Part shown: positions 16,713-25,057 of the stretch, in pieces
Layout of the letters: every line of letters begins with the position of its first letter
How positions within the stretch are numbered: the first letter of the stretch is position 1
Assembly (NCBI RefSeq): GCF_947495455.1
Contig: NZ_CANLZC010000020.1
Location: 1 to 64,000 of the forward strand
Length of the DNA: 64,000 bases
Direction of reading: 5' to 3'
From: an uncultured Shewanella sp.
Lineage (GTDB): Bacteria > Pseudomonadota > Gammaproteobacteria > Enterobacterales > Shewanellaceae
Program-made: the position numbers and the translations under genes
Notes under the pieces: generated by a model
Told to the model about the DNA's origin: nothing
The model's database searches: none
The model's input: the letters and a program-made list of their open reading frames with translations, nothing else

Positions 16713-18209
16713 ATGTCCAAAAGTAAAGAACCTGTTTTGGCAAGCGTTGCGGCCTTTTTGAGCAAGTCTCATGGCTTTTATATTGATGGTAAACATGTAG
16801 AGGCTCAAAATGAAAATCGTCTTAATATATATAACCCAGCTGATGCCAGTGTCATTGCATCTTGTGGTGATGCGACTAAAGAGGAGGTCGATAGTGCTGT
16901 GTCTAGTGCATGGCAAGTTTTTACGCAAAAGACGTGGGTGAATTGCTTACCTGTAGCCAAAGAGAAAGTGTTACTTAAATTTGCCGATCTCGTCGAAGCA
17001 TACGCTCATGAATTGGCGCAGTTGTTGACATTAGAGCAAGGTAAGTCTGTTAGTATGGCACGAGATTTAGAAGTGAGTTGCGCAGTGCAATGGATGCGAT
17101 ATACAGCGGGGCTTGTGACAAAACATAATGGTCAATACTTGAATGTATCGCTCCCTTTTCCTAAGGGGGCACAATATCAAGCATGGACGACAAAAAATCC
17201 TATTGGAGTCGTTGCTGGAATCGTGCCTTCTAATTTTCCACTGTTAATCGGAATATGGAAAGTATTGCCTGCGTTGGCAGCTGGTTGCTCTGTTGTGATA
17301 AAACCTGCTGAAACTACGCCATTAAGTATGCTTAGACTGGCGGAGTTAGCCACTGAAGCGGGGATCCCTAATGGCGTTTTTAATGTCATCACAGGTAAAG
17401 GTCAAGCGGCTGGAGAGTGGCTTGTGACTCACCCTTTAATCAATAAAGTGAGCTTTACAGGATCGACAGTAACAGGTAAAAAAATAGCCTGTTTAGCGGC
17501 AACAGATTTAAAGCAAGTGGTGTTAGAATTAGGGGGGAATAATCCTGCTATTGTCCTTAAAGATAGTGATCCGAGTCTGGTTGTACCCGGATTATTGACT
17601 TCTAGTTTTTTAAACCAAGGTCAAGTTTGTGCGGCGAGTTCGCGTATTTACATTGAAGCGCCTTTATTTGACCAGATAGTAGCGCAGTTTGAGCAAGCAA
17701 TCCAATCTATGTCCATAGGTTGTGGTTTAGATCATCAGGCGCAAATCAACCCCTTGAGTACAGCTAATCAACAGAGCGTGGTTCAAAATCACCTGACTCA
17801 AGTGCGCAAGCAAGGTGTTGAAGTGATCACAGGGCCAAATACGCCAAGTGAGGGTTTTTATGTGTCCCCTGCTTTAATCATTAACCCAGATTATCATCAT
17901 TTACTGAATAAAGAGGAAGTGTTTGGTCCTGTTGTTAATTTGATACCAGTGGCGAATGAAAGCGAAGCACTTCTGCTCGCCAATGACAGTGATTATGGGC
18001 TCTGTGCAAGTGTTTGGACGAATCAACTGGATAAAGCCATAACTTATTCTAATGCGCTTCAGGTAGGCACAGTGTGGGTCAATAGCCATGGGTTTATCGA
18101 TCCTAATATGCCATTTGGCGGCGTGAAAATGTCTGGCATTGGCCAAGAGTTTGGAGCAAATTGGTTAGATGCCTATAGCGATACAAAGTCGGTTTGCATT
18201 AAATATTAG
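16713..18209 (+). CDS. Aldehyde dehydrogenase (phenylacetaldehyde-dehydrogenase-like)
   Basis: A 498-residue NAD(P)+-dependent enzyme. Visible landmarks: VPSNFPLLIGIWKVLPALAAG (cofactor domain), KPAETTP, the FTGST turn, LELGGNNP with the general-base glutamate, and GQVCAASSR with the catalytic cysteine near residue 302. Overall it resembles FeaB/StyD-type aldehyde dehydrogenases, but the substrate cannot be fixed. The start has GGTGA upstream. It converges on a cupin gene and shares no operon. Confidence 0.88.
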   Translation: MSKSKEPVLASVAAFLSKSHGFYIDGKHVEAQNENRLNIYNPADASVIASCGDATKEEVDSAVSSAWQVFTQKTWVNCLPVAKEKVLLKFADLVEAYAHELAQLLTLEQGKSVSMARDLEVSCAVQWMRYTAGLVTKHNGQYLNVSLPFPKGAQYQAWTTKNPIGVVAGIVPSNFPLLIGIWKVLPALAAGCSVVIKPAETTPLSMLRLAELATEAGIPNGVFNVITGKGQAAGEWLVTHPLINKVSFTGSTVTGKKIACLAATDLKQVVLELGGNNPAIVLKDSDPSLVVPGLLTSSFLNQGQVCAASSRIYIEAPLFDQIVAQFEQAIQSMSIGCGLDHQAQINPLSTANQQSVVQNHLTQVRKQGVEVITGPNTPSEGFYVSPALIINPDYHHLLNKEEVFGPVVNLIPVANESEALLLANDSDYGLCASVWTNQLDKAITYSNALQVGTVWVNSHGFIDPNMPFGGVKMSGIGQEFGANWLDAYSDTKSVCIKY

Positions 18210-18276
18210 TGTGAAGTGCAAGAATGCAGAGTGCATCTTGATATCTGATAATGATTAGTTCCAGTCTTTAACGAAT

Positions 18277-18690
18277 TCATGTATCTAGGCTCAGTACTAA
18301 ACCTGTGACGTCCTCTTTTCCTCGTGGGCCGATTTTATGGCCTTGTCCCTGTGTATCTTTGAACAGAGCGAGTTCCCCAGCCAATAGTACTAGTGTATCC
18401 CCCGTGGAGACTTCAACGAGAACTTGGCCCTTTAAGATCACTAATATCACATCTTGAGGAGGGTTTCGCCAAGTATGGGAAAGATTGGCTGGAAATTGCC
18501 AAAAATCCATGCGGGTAACAGGCCAAGGCTCAGAAAAGGGGATAGGGTGAAGTGGATCGCCATAAGGAAAACGGTTGTTTGAAGTGGCTTTATCTTGAGT
18601 GTCGGCTTGAGTGTCAGTCCACATGTTAATGTCAGTGCTGCTCAGATAAGAGGAACCATCAGCAGCTGTCAATATGGTTGGAATACGCAT
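18277..18690 (-). CDS. Cupin-domain protein
   Basis: 137 residues. A single beta-barrel cupin domain in the second half: ILKGQVLVEVSTGDTLVLLAGELALF matches cupin motif 1/2 spacing, ending GQGHKIGP with the late histidine. Few of the usual metal-binding histidines are evident, so metal binding is uncertain. The start at 18690 has AGGTCAAGGG upstream. It could be a small dioxygenase or a non-catalytic sugar- or ligand-binding cupin. Confidence 0.65.
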   Translation of the reverse strand: MRIPTILTAADGSSYLSSTDINMWTDTQADTQDKATSNNRFPYGDPLHPIPFSEPWPVTRMDFWQFPANLSHTWRNPPQDVILVILKGQVLVEVSTGDTLVLLAGELALFKDTQGQGHKIGPRGKEDVTGLVLSLDT

Positions 18691-18945
18691 AACCCTTGAC
18701 CTTTCTTTTTGCTAAGGTAAAAATTCAGTGAAAGTCAGATAAAAGTATAGCGCGATATTGTCTGGCTCGCCGAGTAAGACTGACTTTTCGGTGAGCAGGT
18801 ATGCCATCGAAAAGATACTAGGAAGCAGATACTTGGGGACAGATATTAGGGATTAGGGTGGAATAACCTTGTGACGTCAGTAGGCCAGTATTCTTTGCTG
18901 AATTGTCTTTAAGGACATGTATTTAATTGCGGAGTTTGAATGATG

Positions 18946-18980
18946 TTTCTTGTTTCTTGTTTCTTGTTTCTTGTTTCTTA
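18946..18980 (+). repeat. 7-bp tandem repeat (five units)
   Basis: TTTCTTG is repeated four times and then TTTCTTA once, in the 340-bp gap 18691-19032 between two leftward genes. Apart from the hairpin at 19005, nothing else was seen in this gap. The unit is not a multiple of three, as in many slippage arrays, but it overlaps no visible promoter or coding frame. Confidence 0.9.
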
Positions 18981-19004
18981 GTTGTTCGTTCATTAATGAT
19001 GACA

Positions 19005-19023
19005 CCGCCTTTAAAAAAGGCGG
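19005..19023 (-). terminator. Hairpin after the MDR oxidoreductase gene
   Basis: CCGCCTTT and AAAGGCGG form a perfect 8-bp stem with a 3-base loop, 10 bases past the stop codon. No T tract follows the stem on the minus strand, so it is a moderate terminator candidate. Confidence 0.55.
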
Positions 19024-19032
19024 CGAGGGAGA

Positions 19033-20028
19033 TTAAATCTTAACGACGATTTTACCTATCTGTTCACTGGCCTCCATATATCTATGTGCAGATTGAATAT
19101 CTTCAAAAGCAAAAATTTTATCAACCTTAGGAAAGAGCTTTTTCTGTTCAAGACCTTGATAAATAAATTGCTTCGCTCTTTCCAATCTCACTGGATCTTG
19201 AGTCAGTTCAAATAACGTATAGCCGACAATGGTTAATGCTTTTTCCAAAGCTTTAAAGAGCGGATAAATACTGGGGTTAGGATCTAAGGCGCCGTATTCG
19301 ATAATGATACCCGCTTGAGCAGCGGCATCGCCTAATTCATTTAATAAAGGCCCACCAATAGGGTCAAAAATGAGATTTGCACCTTGACCTTCAGTGATTA
19401 GATTCACAGATTGGCTTATGGATTCAGAATCACTTTCTATCACATAATGGGCGCCAGCTTGTTTCAAGCTCGTGACTTTTTCTGGGCCGCGAGTGGTTGC
19501 TATCACAGTTGCACCTATCCAATTGGCGATTTGAATGGCGGCAATACCGACACTTGAGCTGGCAGCTGTGATCAAAATTGTTTGATCGCTCGTGAGTTTT
19601 CCCACTTCACAAAGTGCGCCGTAGGCTGTGACATATTGCATCCAAATGGCTGTACCTTCAGCAGGTGATAAATGGGTGGGGTACTTAGCCACGGCAAAAG
19701 CGGGGACAATGGGGTGCTTACCATAGACGCCATATTCTCCCATGGTAAATGCAGGTATAGTACTGACAATATCTCCACATTTTAGATCAGTCACCCCTTC
19801 ACCCACAGCATCAATGACTCCAGAGACTTCATAGCCGATTTTCGAAGGATAACTGGGCTGCTCTATATATGCTCCATTTCTAAACATCACCTCCGCACGG
19901 TTTAAACCAATTGCAGCTGCTTTAATTCTGACTTCTCCCACGCCTGGCTTAGGCATGTCCAATGTATCGATTTGTAATACTGAAGCATCGCCAGCTTGAT
20001 GAAAGCGTACAGTTTGGGTTGTTTTCAT
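19033..20028 (-). CDS. MDR-superfamily NADPH:quinone oxidoreductase-type protein
   Basis: A 331-residue medium-chain dehydrogenase/reductase. The N-terminal GroES-like domain includes GLNRAEVMFRNG and KIGYEVSGVIDAVGEGV. The Rossmann half contains ITAASSSVGIAAIQIA (NADPH-binding loop, AASSSVG), as in zeta-crystallin/quinone reductases. The zinc-binding cysteines of alcohol dehydrogenases are absent, so it is the zinc-independent type. The start has AAAGG upstream, and a Fur-box-like sequence lies just upstream at 20046-20060. Confidence 0.85.
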   Translation of the reverse strand: MKTTQTVRFHQAGDASVLQIDTLDMPKPGVGEVRIKAAAIGLNRAEVMFRNGAYIEQPSYPSKIGYEVSGVIDAVGEGVTDLKCGDIVSTIPAFTMGEYGVYGKHPIVPAFAVAKYPTHLSPAEGTAIWMQYVTAYGALCEVGKLTSDQTILITAASSSVGIAAIQIANWIGATVIATTRGPEKVTSLKQAGAHYVIESDSESISQSVNLITEGQGANLIFDPIGGPLLNELGDAAAQAGIIIEYGALDPNPSIYPLFKALEKALTIVGYTLFELTQDPVRLERAKQFIYQGLEQKKLFPKVDKIFAFEDIQSAHRYMEASEQIGKIVVKI

Positions 20029-20045
20029 TACTATAACCTTTTGAA

Positions 20046-20060
20046 TGATAATGATTGTTA
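20046..20060 (-). promoter_or_regulatory. Fur-box-like site upstream of the MDR oxidoreductase
   Basis: TGATAATGATTGTTA matches the 7-1-7 Fur consensus (TGATAATnATTATCA) at 12 of 14 positions, with a perfect left half, about 20 bp upstream of the start codon of the leftward gene. Iron regulation of an oxidoreductase is an inference from this single site. Confidence 0.45.
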
Positions 20061-20098
20061 CATTTGTTGAATTTAGCCTTTGCTTATTGGTTTATCAA

Positions 20099-20821
20099 TT
20101 AACTTTTTATTATTTGTAATAATTTTTCGTTATCATGGTAAACATGATGAGGTTGTTTTTCTTCTCTTGTATACTTTTCTTTGATCCATTGCTTAACAGG
20201 AACAATCCATTCCGGTAGCGGTGTATAAAAAGCACCATGTTCTTTACCCGTAGAAATCGCAATCTCTTTAAATGATTTAAGGTTATCACTTCTATTTTTA
20301 AGCTTTTGACATGTACTCGCATCATCACTGGTTTCATAAACGGACAACACATCGCCATTGAGCTTAATGTCAGCATATTTCTTTGAAACAATACGCCCGC
20401 AACCCGCTAAAAGAATCGCATTAACAGGTGTTTCTTTCAGATAATGAGAAGTTAAACTGGTAATAAAAGCGCCACGGGAAAAACCCATAATGGTGATGTG
20501 ATCAGCATCGACTCCATATTTGATTAACTCTTCCACATTATTGGCTAATGCTTTTGCATGCTTAAAGGGATCGCTGCCTTTTGCTCTGTGATAGGCGATC
20601 AAATGATATTCCTCATCTGACAATGCCGCTTTTATCGCAGGAAACTCATAAACTCCCCACCGTTCGTTTTTTGGAGTCGGGTTGTTGCCTTCTACAATAA
20701 AGCCATGGGAATAAAACACATATTTGTCATTGGCATTAATGTGCTCTGGGAATTTATCGTAAACATTCCCCGCAAAAGAGTATGATGAAAACAGCAGACT
20801 GATTAATATCGAAAATTTGAT
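20099..20821 (-). CDS. Secreted alpha/beta-hydrolase-like protein with a non-canonical ATC start
   Basis: The frame extends 34 codons beyond the first canonical start (GTG 20719). The extension reads IKFSILISLLFSSYSFA, a clear signal peptide, then GNVYDKF. Its first codon is ATC at 20821, and AAGGAG lies 7 bases upstream, ideal for initiation; ATG would need one base change. The mature protein has the nucleophile elbow GFSRGA, an early HGF segment for the oxyanion hole, and a late EHGAFY that may give the catalytic histidine. The family looks like a small peptidase/esterase-type hydrolase. Either ATC initiates weakly or the gene was crippled by a start-codon mutation. Confidence 0.7.
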   Translation of the reverse strand: MKFSILISLLFSSYSFAGNVYDKFPEHINANDKYVFYSHGFIVEGNNPTPKNERWGVYEFPAIKAALSDEEYHLIAYHRAKGSDPFKHAKALANNVEELIKYGVDADHITIMGFSRGAFITSLTSHYLKETPVNAILLAGCGRIVSKKYADIKLNGDVLSVYETSDDASTCQKLKNRSDNLKSFKEIAISTGKEHGAFYTPLPEWIVPVKQWIKEKYTREEKQPHHVYHDNEKLLQIIKS

Positions 20822-20858
20822 AGTGACTCTCCTTAGTCGTTAACGCCCCTGAGTAGTT

Positions 20859-20884
20859 AAAGCCCCAAACAGAGGCAAGGCTTT
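20859..20884 (-). terminator. Weak terminator after the cyclase-like gene
   Basis: AAAGCC (20859-20864) pairs with GGCTTT (20879-20884) around a 14-base loop, 19 bases beyond the TAA of the leftward cyclase-like frame. The stem is short. Confidence 0.35.
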
Positions 20885-20902
20885 GATCTATTAAAGGGCT
20901 TT

Positions 20903-21595
20903 TTATAAGGTACTTTCAAAGTGTTGACTGATTGAATGTAAAGGGCTAAAACCACCAAATAGGTTTTGTGGAAATGATTTCTTTGTTGCGATTTTGATGT
21001 ACATAGAATATAAAATAGTTTTCTCAATTTTAGTAAACCATTCGGCACTTAACGCTTTATTAGACTCGGATAATCCCTCTGCAGATAAATACTTAATCAA
21101 GTCTTCATATTGAGGAATATCTCAAATAACGGAGGCGCCTATACGATTATCGCCTTTTTTAAGAGGTAGCGCATAACTAATTAAATTGGTGCATCCTTCA
21201 GGTATTTTTATGCCCTCTACACAAGAAATCCCAACCCAATTTTGCTTCATTTCTAATTCATGAGCGGAGATTACTGCTTTTCCATACACAAGTTCATTCG
21301 ACCAAGTATATTCACCAAAACTAATAGTCCCTCGTAAAGGTATTGATTCTTTGACACAGGTATTTAATAAGTCTCGACTAGCGTTTACAACCTGAATTAA
21401 ATCAGAGTCACTCTCACCTACACCAATGAATAAGGTGTCGCTTATAAGCTGATAGTTTTCAATATCATGAGATTTACATATATCTCTTACTATACCAATC
21501 CACTTATCGATTTTAAGGCGTAAATCATCTTCAGACAGATTTTCAATCATTTGACTAAAGCCTAAAATGTCTAAAATTAAAAAATATCCTTTCAT
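20903..21595 (-). pseudogene. Class III nucleotide-cyclase-like protein interrupted by TGA
   Basis: The frame opens at ATG 21595 (MKGYFLILDILGFS) and is stopped by TGA at 21124-21122 after 157 residues. The same frame then continues without another stop to TAA at 20903 (DIPQYEDLIKYLSAEG...), about 230 codons in all. The N-terminal part resembles the class III cyclase fold: FLILDILGFS with the first metal Asp, LISDTLFIGV with the second, LRGTISFGEY, and VYGKAVISAHELE. A TGG-to-TGA change would explain the break. Relatives of this fold include Pycsar cyclases, but assignment to that system is not proven. The next upstream gene encodes a small membrane protein. Confidence 0.65.
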
Positions 21596-21671
21596 TTAAT
21601 TCTTACCCTATAATGCTGCCCTATGCGGAAAATTTAAGCATGACAAGAAGTTGTTCGACAGTCTTGACTTG

Positions 21672-22094
21672 TTATGACTTTATACCAAAAAGGGCCTCTG
21701 AAATCATTTTTAGAGATATGCTACTTTTACCTGTTAGATCAAGGCGCATCGCCATAACCATATCACTAAATGCTATGTAATTATCGTGAGATTTGAGAGA
21801 AACGTGTTCGTTAAAAAAGTAGTGGAGTTTTTCGACAACCAGATCACTGCCAACAACTATAGCTCTGGATTTGGCCTTAGTAAGATCTTGCAATTGCTCG
21901 ATTCCTCTTTGTTCTGAAAATTGAGCTGTTCCAGCAAGATTTGATACTGCATTTATTAAGTCTAGGTATGCAGTTGAACGTATTTCTATGTGTTTCTTTG
22001 TTTTTTCACTTAATTTTCCAAAATAGTACTGAATTAGCCCACCTGCAAATACACCCAATAGACCGACTAAAGCAGCAATTAATTTTACATCCAT
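21672..22094 (-). CDS. Small membrane-anchored protein next to the cyclase-like gene
   Basis: 140 residues. One hydrophobic helix at residues 5-25 (LIAALVGLLGVFAGGLI) with a basic region after it (GKLSEKTKKH), then a helical, probably cytoplasmic domain with no recognised motif. ATG 22094 has AAAGGA upstream. It is transcribed towards the cyclase-like pseudogene with a 76-bp gap, so the two may form an operon. A membrane protein plus nucleotide cyclase is reminiscent of two-gene signalling or defence modules, but this protein matches no effector I recognise. Confidence 0.55.
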   Translation of the reverse strand: MDVKLIAALVGLLGVFAGGLIQYYFGKLSEKTKKHIEIRSTAYLDLINAVSNLAGTAQFSEQRGIEQLQDLTKAKSRAIVVGSDLVVEKLHYFFNEHVSLKSHDNYIAFSDMVMAMRLDLTGKSSISLKMISEALFGIKS

Positions 22095-22299
22095 AAATTA
22101 TCCTTTTAGTTATAACTTTCCATCGCGCGCATGTTTGATTAGACCAATTATTATTGAATTAAGGCATTAGTAAAAATACATATAAAACCTATACTAATAT
22201 ACTGTTTTAAATATAAATAATTTATAACCTTACCAGACTTTAGTCGAGTAAACCAGTAAATCACTGAACCTTAATTCGAAGAAACACACTGCTTTAATG

Positions 22300-22430
22300 C
22301 TTTTCAAGTCAGTGTGAATGCATCTGTATGCCTTCGACTTCAAGGATGAAGTCGCAGAGCGCCCATGGACGGGTTTACAGCGTGCTACAGAAGCATTTGC
22401 ACAAGAGCCTGCCGCAGGCAATTTATATCA
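22300..22430. repeat. Hairpin-rich, repeat-like intergenic segment
   Basis: Within the 499-bp gene-free gap 22095-22593, CGACTTC/GAAGTCG (22335-22354) and GCCTGC/GCAGGC (22407-22419) flank CCATGGACGGGTTTACAGCG. That string resembles dispersed intergenic repeats I recall from Shewanella and Vibrio, though only one copy is seen here. The rest of the gap is AT-rich and shows no gene. Confidence 0.4.
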
Positions 22431-22593
22431 GTAAAGTTTAAAGTTAAAAATTAGCCTATTGACGACTGCCATGGCTAGATGCGGCATTTTTTAAATATTA
22501 ATAGACGAAAGCTGAATAATTAATTTCAATAGGACAATACTGTTGAAGATGAAAATAAAAAATGTTTTCGCCTTCATTAGAAGGCGATGAAAA

Positions 22594-23355
22594 TCACCCT
22601 GCGCGCAAACTCAACAATTGCGCAATATCCAGCGGTTTATCATAACGGCAAAATTGCGGATTTTTTTGTTCAATGGCATAAATAGACATGCGATCGGCCA
22701 GTTCATTGCCTTCGATGCCAATGTGAGCAGCGACGTGTTTAATGCTAATGTCATGTTTGAGTTCGCAATACAAGGCATAGGCTTGCTGAATGATCTCAAG
22801 ATTTTTAATATCACCCGCTGTTTGTCGTTTCCAGCCTTTGGCTTGCCAGCCAGCAGCCCATTGAGTAATGCAGTTTATGGAATATTGTGAATCACTCAAT
22901 ATTTGTACCGATTGCTTAGCGGCCATGGCTTCTTTTGCTAGCAGCAGTGCTTGGTGAAGGGCGTTGAGCTCGGCGGAGTTATTGGTGCCATTGGCATGAT
23001 ATAAACCGTAATAAAGGGCCGATAACTCTGTTTTATGGTAAAGCGCGACGCCTGAGCCTGCTTCGCCAGGATTGGGCTCACAACCCCCATCGGTATACAA
23101 GGTGACATCAAATGCTTGATGGCTTTCTTGAATTGCGCTAGGGGTGGTTTTTATTTTTGATTCCTTTGTGACTTTTTTATGAAGACGGCTTTGACTGCTG
23201 CCTTGAGAAAAAGCGGCTTGGGCTTCGGCCTGAGTTTTAAAGGATTTGTATTTCGCCCCCGGAAAATGTTCCACTTGTTTTTTGGCTTCATCCCACTGAG
23301 TAAAAATACCTGTTTGTCTGCCTTTCCATACCACGTAATACTTTTTTGTCATCAT
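22594..23355 (-). CDS. rnhA: Ribonuclease HI with N-terminal hybrid-binding domain
   Basis: A 253-residue enzyme that cleaves RNA in RNA-DNA hybrids. The N-terminus (KKYYVVWKGRQTGIFTQWDEAK through FKTQAEAQAAF, residues 3-50) is the viroplasmin-like hybrid-binding domain found in eukaryotic and some bacterial RNases HI. A Lys/Ser-rich linker leads to the catalytic domain with all four acidic residues visible: LYTDGGCEPNP, NNSAELNAL, ILSDSQYS and GNELADRM. The start at 23355 is the first of two Met codons. It stands alone. Confidence 0.92.
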   Translation of the reverse strand: MMTKKYYVVWKGRQTGIFTQWDEAKKQVEHFPGAKYKSFKTQAEAQAAFSQGSSQSRLHKKVTKESKIKTTPSAIQESHQAFDVTLYTDGGCEPNPGEAGSGVALYHKTELSALYYGLYHANGTNNSAELNALHQALLLAKEAMAAKQSVQILSDSQYSINCITQWAAGWQAKGWKRQTAGDIKNLEIIQQAYALYCELKHDISIKHVAAHIGIEGNELADRMSIYAIEQKNPQFCRYDKPLDIAQLLSLRAG

Positions 23356-23464
23356 GTTCTCTGTTAATTAATCTGTGGGATCAATATGAATAATATTCTG
23401 ATCCGCAATTTACCCATCTTGTTAAGCGTCTTGCTGTTAAATGTTTCGCTGTTATCTATTTAAG

Positions 23465-24844
23465 CTAAGTCAGCGGGGTTAAGGCATGCTTAGGGTCGTC
23501 GTTTAGTAATTCGGCCAGTTGTAAAATACCTTGCTGAAAATGGCTTTCGTCATCGATGGCCATCAATGACAAGCGAATGTATTCACCATGGGAATTTGCG
23601 GGTGAGTTTTGTGATGTTAAGGAGCAAGATGTAAAAAAACGGCCATGGCTGATCAGTATTTGTCTGTCTTGGGTTTCCATCATTAAGGTGTCGCCACGCC
23701 ATTTATCGGGTAAGGCAATCCAAATATGGTAACTGGTATCATGGCTATAATGGGTTAAAAAAGACAAGGCCTTTTTGGTAAATGCTTGGCGTTTTCGTGC
23801 GATGTTTTTTTGCGTGTTCACCAGAGTGAATGCCTCCCCAGACTCGATGAGGCATTGGGCCAGATTAAAGGTTAATGGAGAAGCGAGCCAGATGGATGCG
23901 CGAATACGGGCGGTCAATTTTCGAATTTCATTGCGAGGGGCCTTTAAATAGGCGCATCGCAGAGCGGGACTGATGGCTTTAGACAGTCCGCTAATGTGAA
24001 AGCTTTGCTCGGGAATGAAATTTGTGATGGCGGGGATCACCTCATCATTTAAAAAGCCATATAAGTCATCTTCTATTAACCAAGTCGAATGGGCTGCTAT
24101 CATCTTTGCAATGGCTTTTCGACGTGCTAATGGCATGGTAATGGTAGTGGGATTTTGATGAGAGGGCAAAATGACCACTAACTTTATATCATGATCTTTC
24201 AAGGCTTGGTTGAGCGCATCGACTTTCATACCTTGTTCGTCCATGGGAATACTGACAAGGGTTAAGCCGTGGAGCTGTGCAATGGATAAAATGCCAGGAT
24301 AAGTATATTGCTCAACGGCAATGACATCACCGGGTTGCGTGTAGGTGTGAATGAGAATTTCTAGGGCATTTTGTGCGCCATTGGTGAGCAGAATTTCTTG
24401 GGCATGCTGTACGTTTAATCCAAAGTTACGTGCCCATTTTGCTCCAGCTTCTTTATGGGCCATGTGGCCACTATGATCGGCATAGCCCAACATGTCTAGG
24501 CTTAAATCTTGTGCACTTTGTCGAAAGGCGTTTTGTAAGGTACTTTGGTTGTAGATTAAGCAAGGTTGAAGAATAGAAAAATTATATTCTCGCTCAATAT
24601 CAGTTGCTTGTATGGCATTTTCAAGCATGGAGTTAGCACAGACAAAGGTGCCTTTACCCACAAAAGAGACGACTTTTTGTTGCTCAGCCAATAATGAATA
24701 GGCTTTTGCTACAGTGCTGGGGGTTGTGCCTAATTCACTCGCTAACACCCTATGAGGAGGCAGCTTAGTGTTAGCAGGGTATAAACCTTCTAAAATACGG
24801 TTGTCGATAGTTTGGGCTATGTGCCTAAACTTATTATTACTCAT
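23465..24844 (-). CDS. MocR-type (GntR + aminotransferase) transcriptional regulator
   Basis: 459 residues. An N-terminal GntR winged helix (ILEGLYPANTKLPPHRVLASELGTTPSTVAKAYSLL) is joined to a fold-type I aminotransferase domain. The PLP-binding lysine is probably in HISGLSKAISPALR, and NGAQNALE and LPSHQNPTTI are typical of the fold. MocR proteins use PLP and an amino-compound ligand as effectors. It is divergent from the hydroxyacid dehydrogenase at 25058 and presumably regulates it through the dyads between them. Confidence 0.88.
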   Translation of the reverse strand: MSNNKFRHIAQTIDNRILEGLYPANTKLPPHRVLASELGTTPSTVAKAYSLLAEQQKVVSFVGKGTFVCANSMLENAIQATDIEREYNFSILQPCLIYNQSTLQNAFRQSAQDLSLDMLGYADHSGHMAHKEAGAKWARNFGLNVQHAQEILLTNGAQNALEILIHTYTQPGDVIAVEQYTYPGILSIAQLHGLTLVSIPMDEQGMKVDALNQALKDHDIKLVVILPSHQNPTTITMPLARRKAIAKMIAAHSTWLIEDDLYGFLNDEVIPAITNFIPEQSFHISGLSKAISPALRCAYLKAPRNEIRKLTARIRASIWLASPLTFNLAQCLIESGEAFTLVNTQKNIARKRQAFTKKALSFLTHYSHDTSYHIWIALPDKWRGDTLMMETQDRQILISHGRFFTSCSLTSQNSPANSHGEYIRLSLMAIDDESHFQQGILQLAELLNDDPKHALTPLT

Positions 24845-24916
24845 GAAGAGCAGTCCTTGAAATTAACGAAAAGTGGAAGCTGGTGTCAGTGTAAGGAGAA
24901 AAGTGCAGTAAGTAAA

Positions 24917-24954
24917 CCTATGTCAAATTGTTGAACAAATAAAATTGACATAGG
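24917..24954. promoter_or_regulatory. Nested inverted repeats between MocR and the dehydrogenase gene
   Basis: CCTATGTCAA (24917-24926) and TTGACATAGG (24945-24954) are a perfect inverted repeat flanking a second palindrome, TTGTT-G-AACAA (24928-24938). Their position in the divergent intergenic region makes them the best candidate operator for the MocR regulator. Confidence 0.6.
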
Positions 24955-25057
24955 TCAATATGGCAGGGTAGACTCAGTCAATATTAATCATCTGACGCTA
25001 CATACTCTATTTTGCTTGAGTATGCTAAAGCGTACACAATTTAATAGGTAGGGGCGT

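Noticed and set aside
18246-18260. TGATAATGATTAGTT, a partial Fur-box match
   Set aside because: It lies between the 3' ends of two convergent genes, where no promoter is expected.
22594-23355. Phage or retroelement RNase H
   Set aside because: The N-terminal hybrid-binding domain and lone position match a cellular RNase HI; no reverse transcriptase or phage genes are adjacent.
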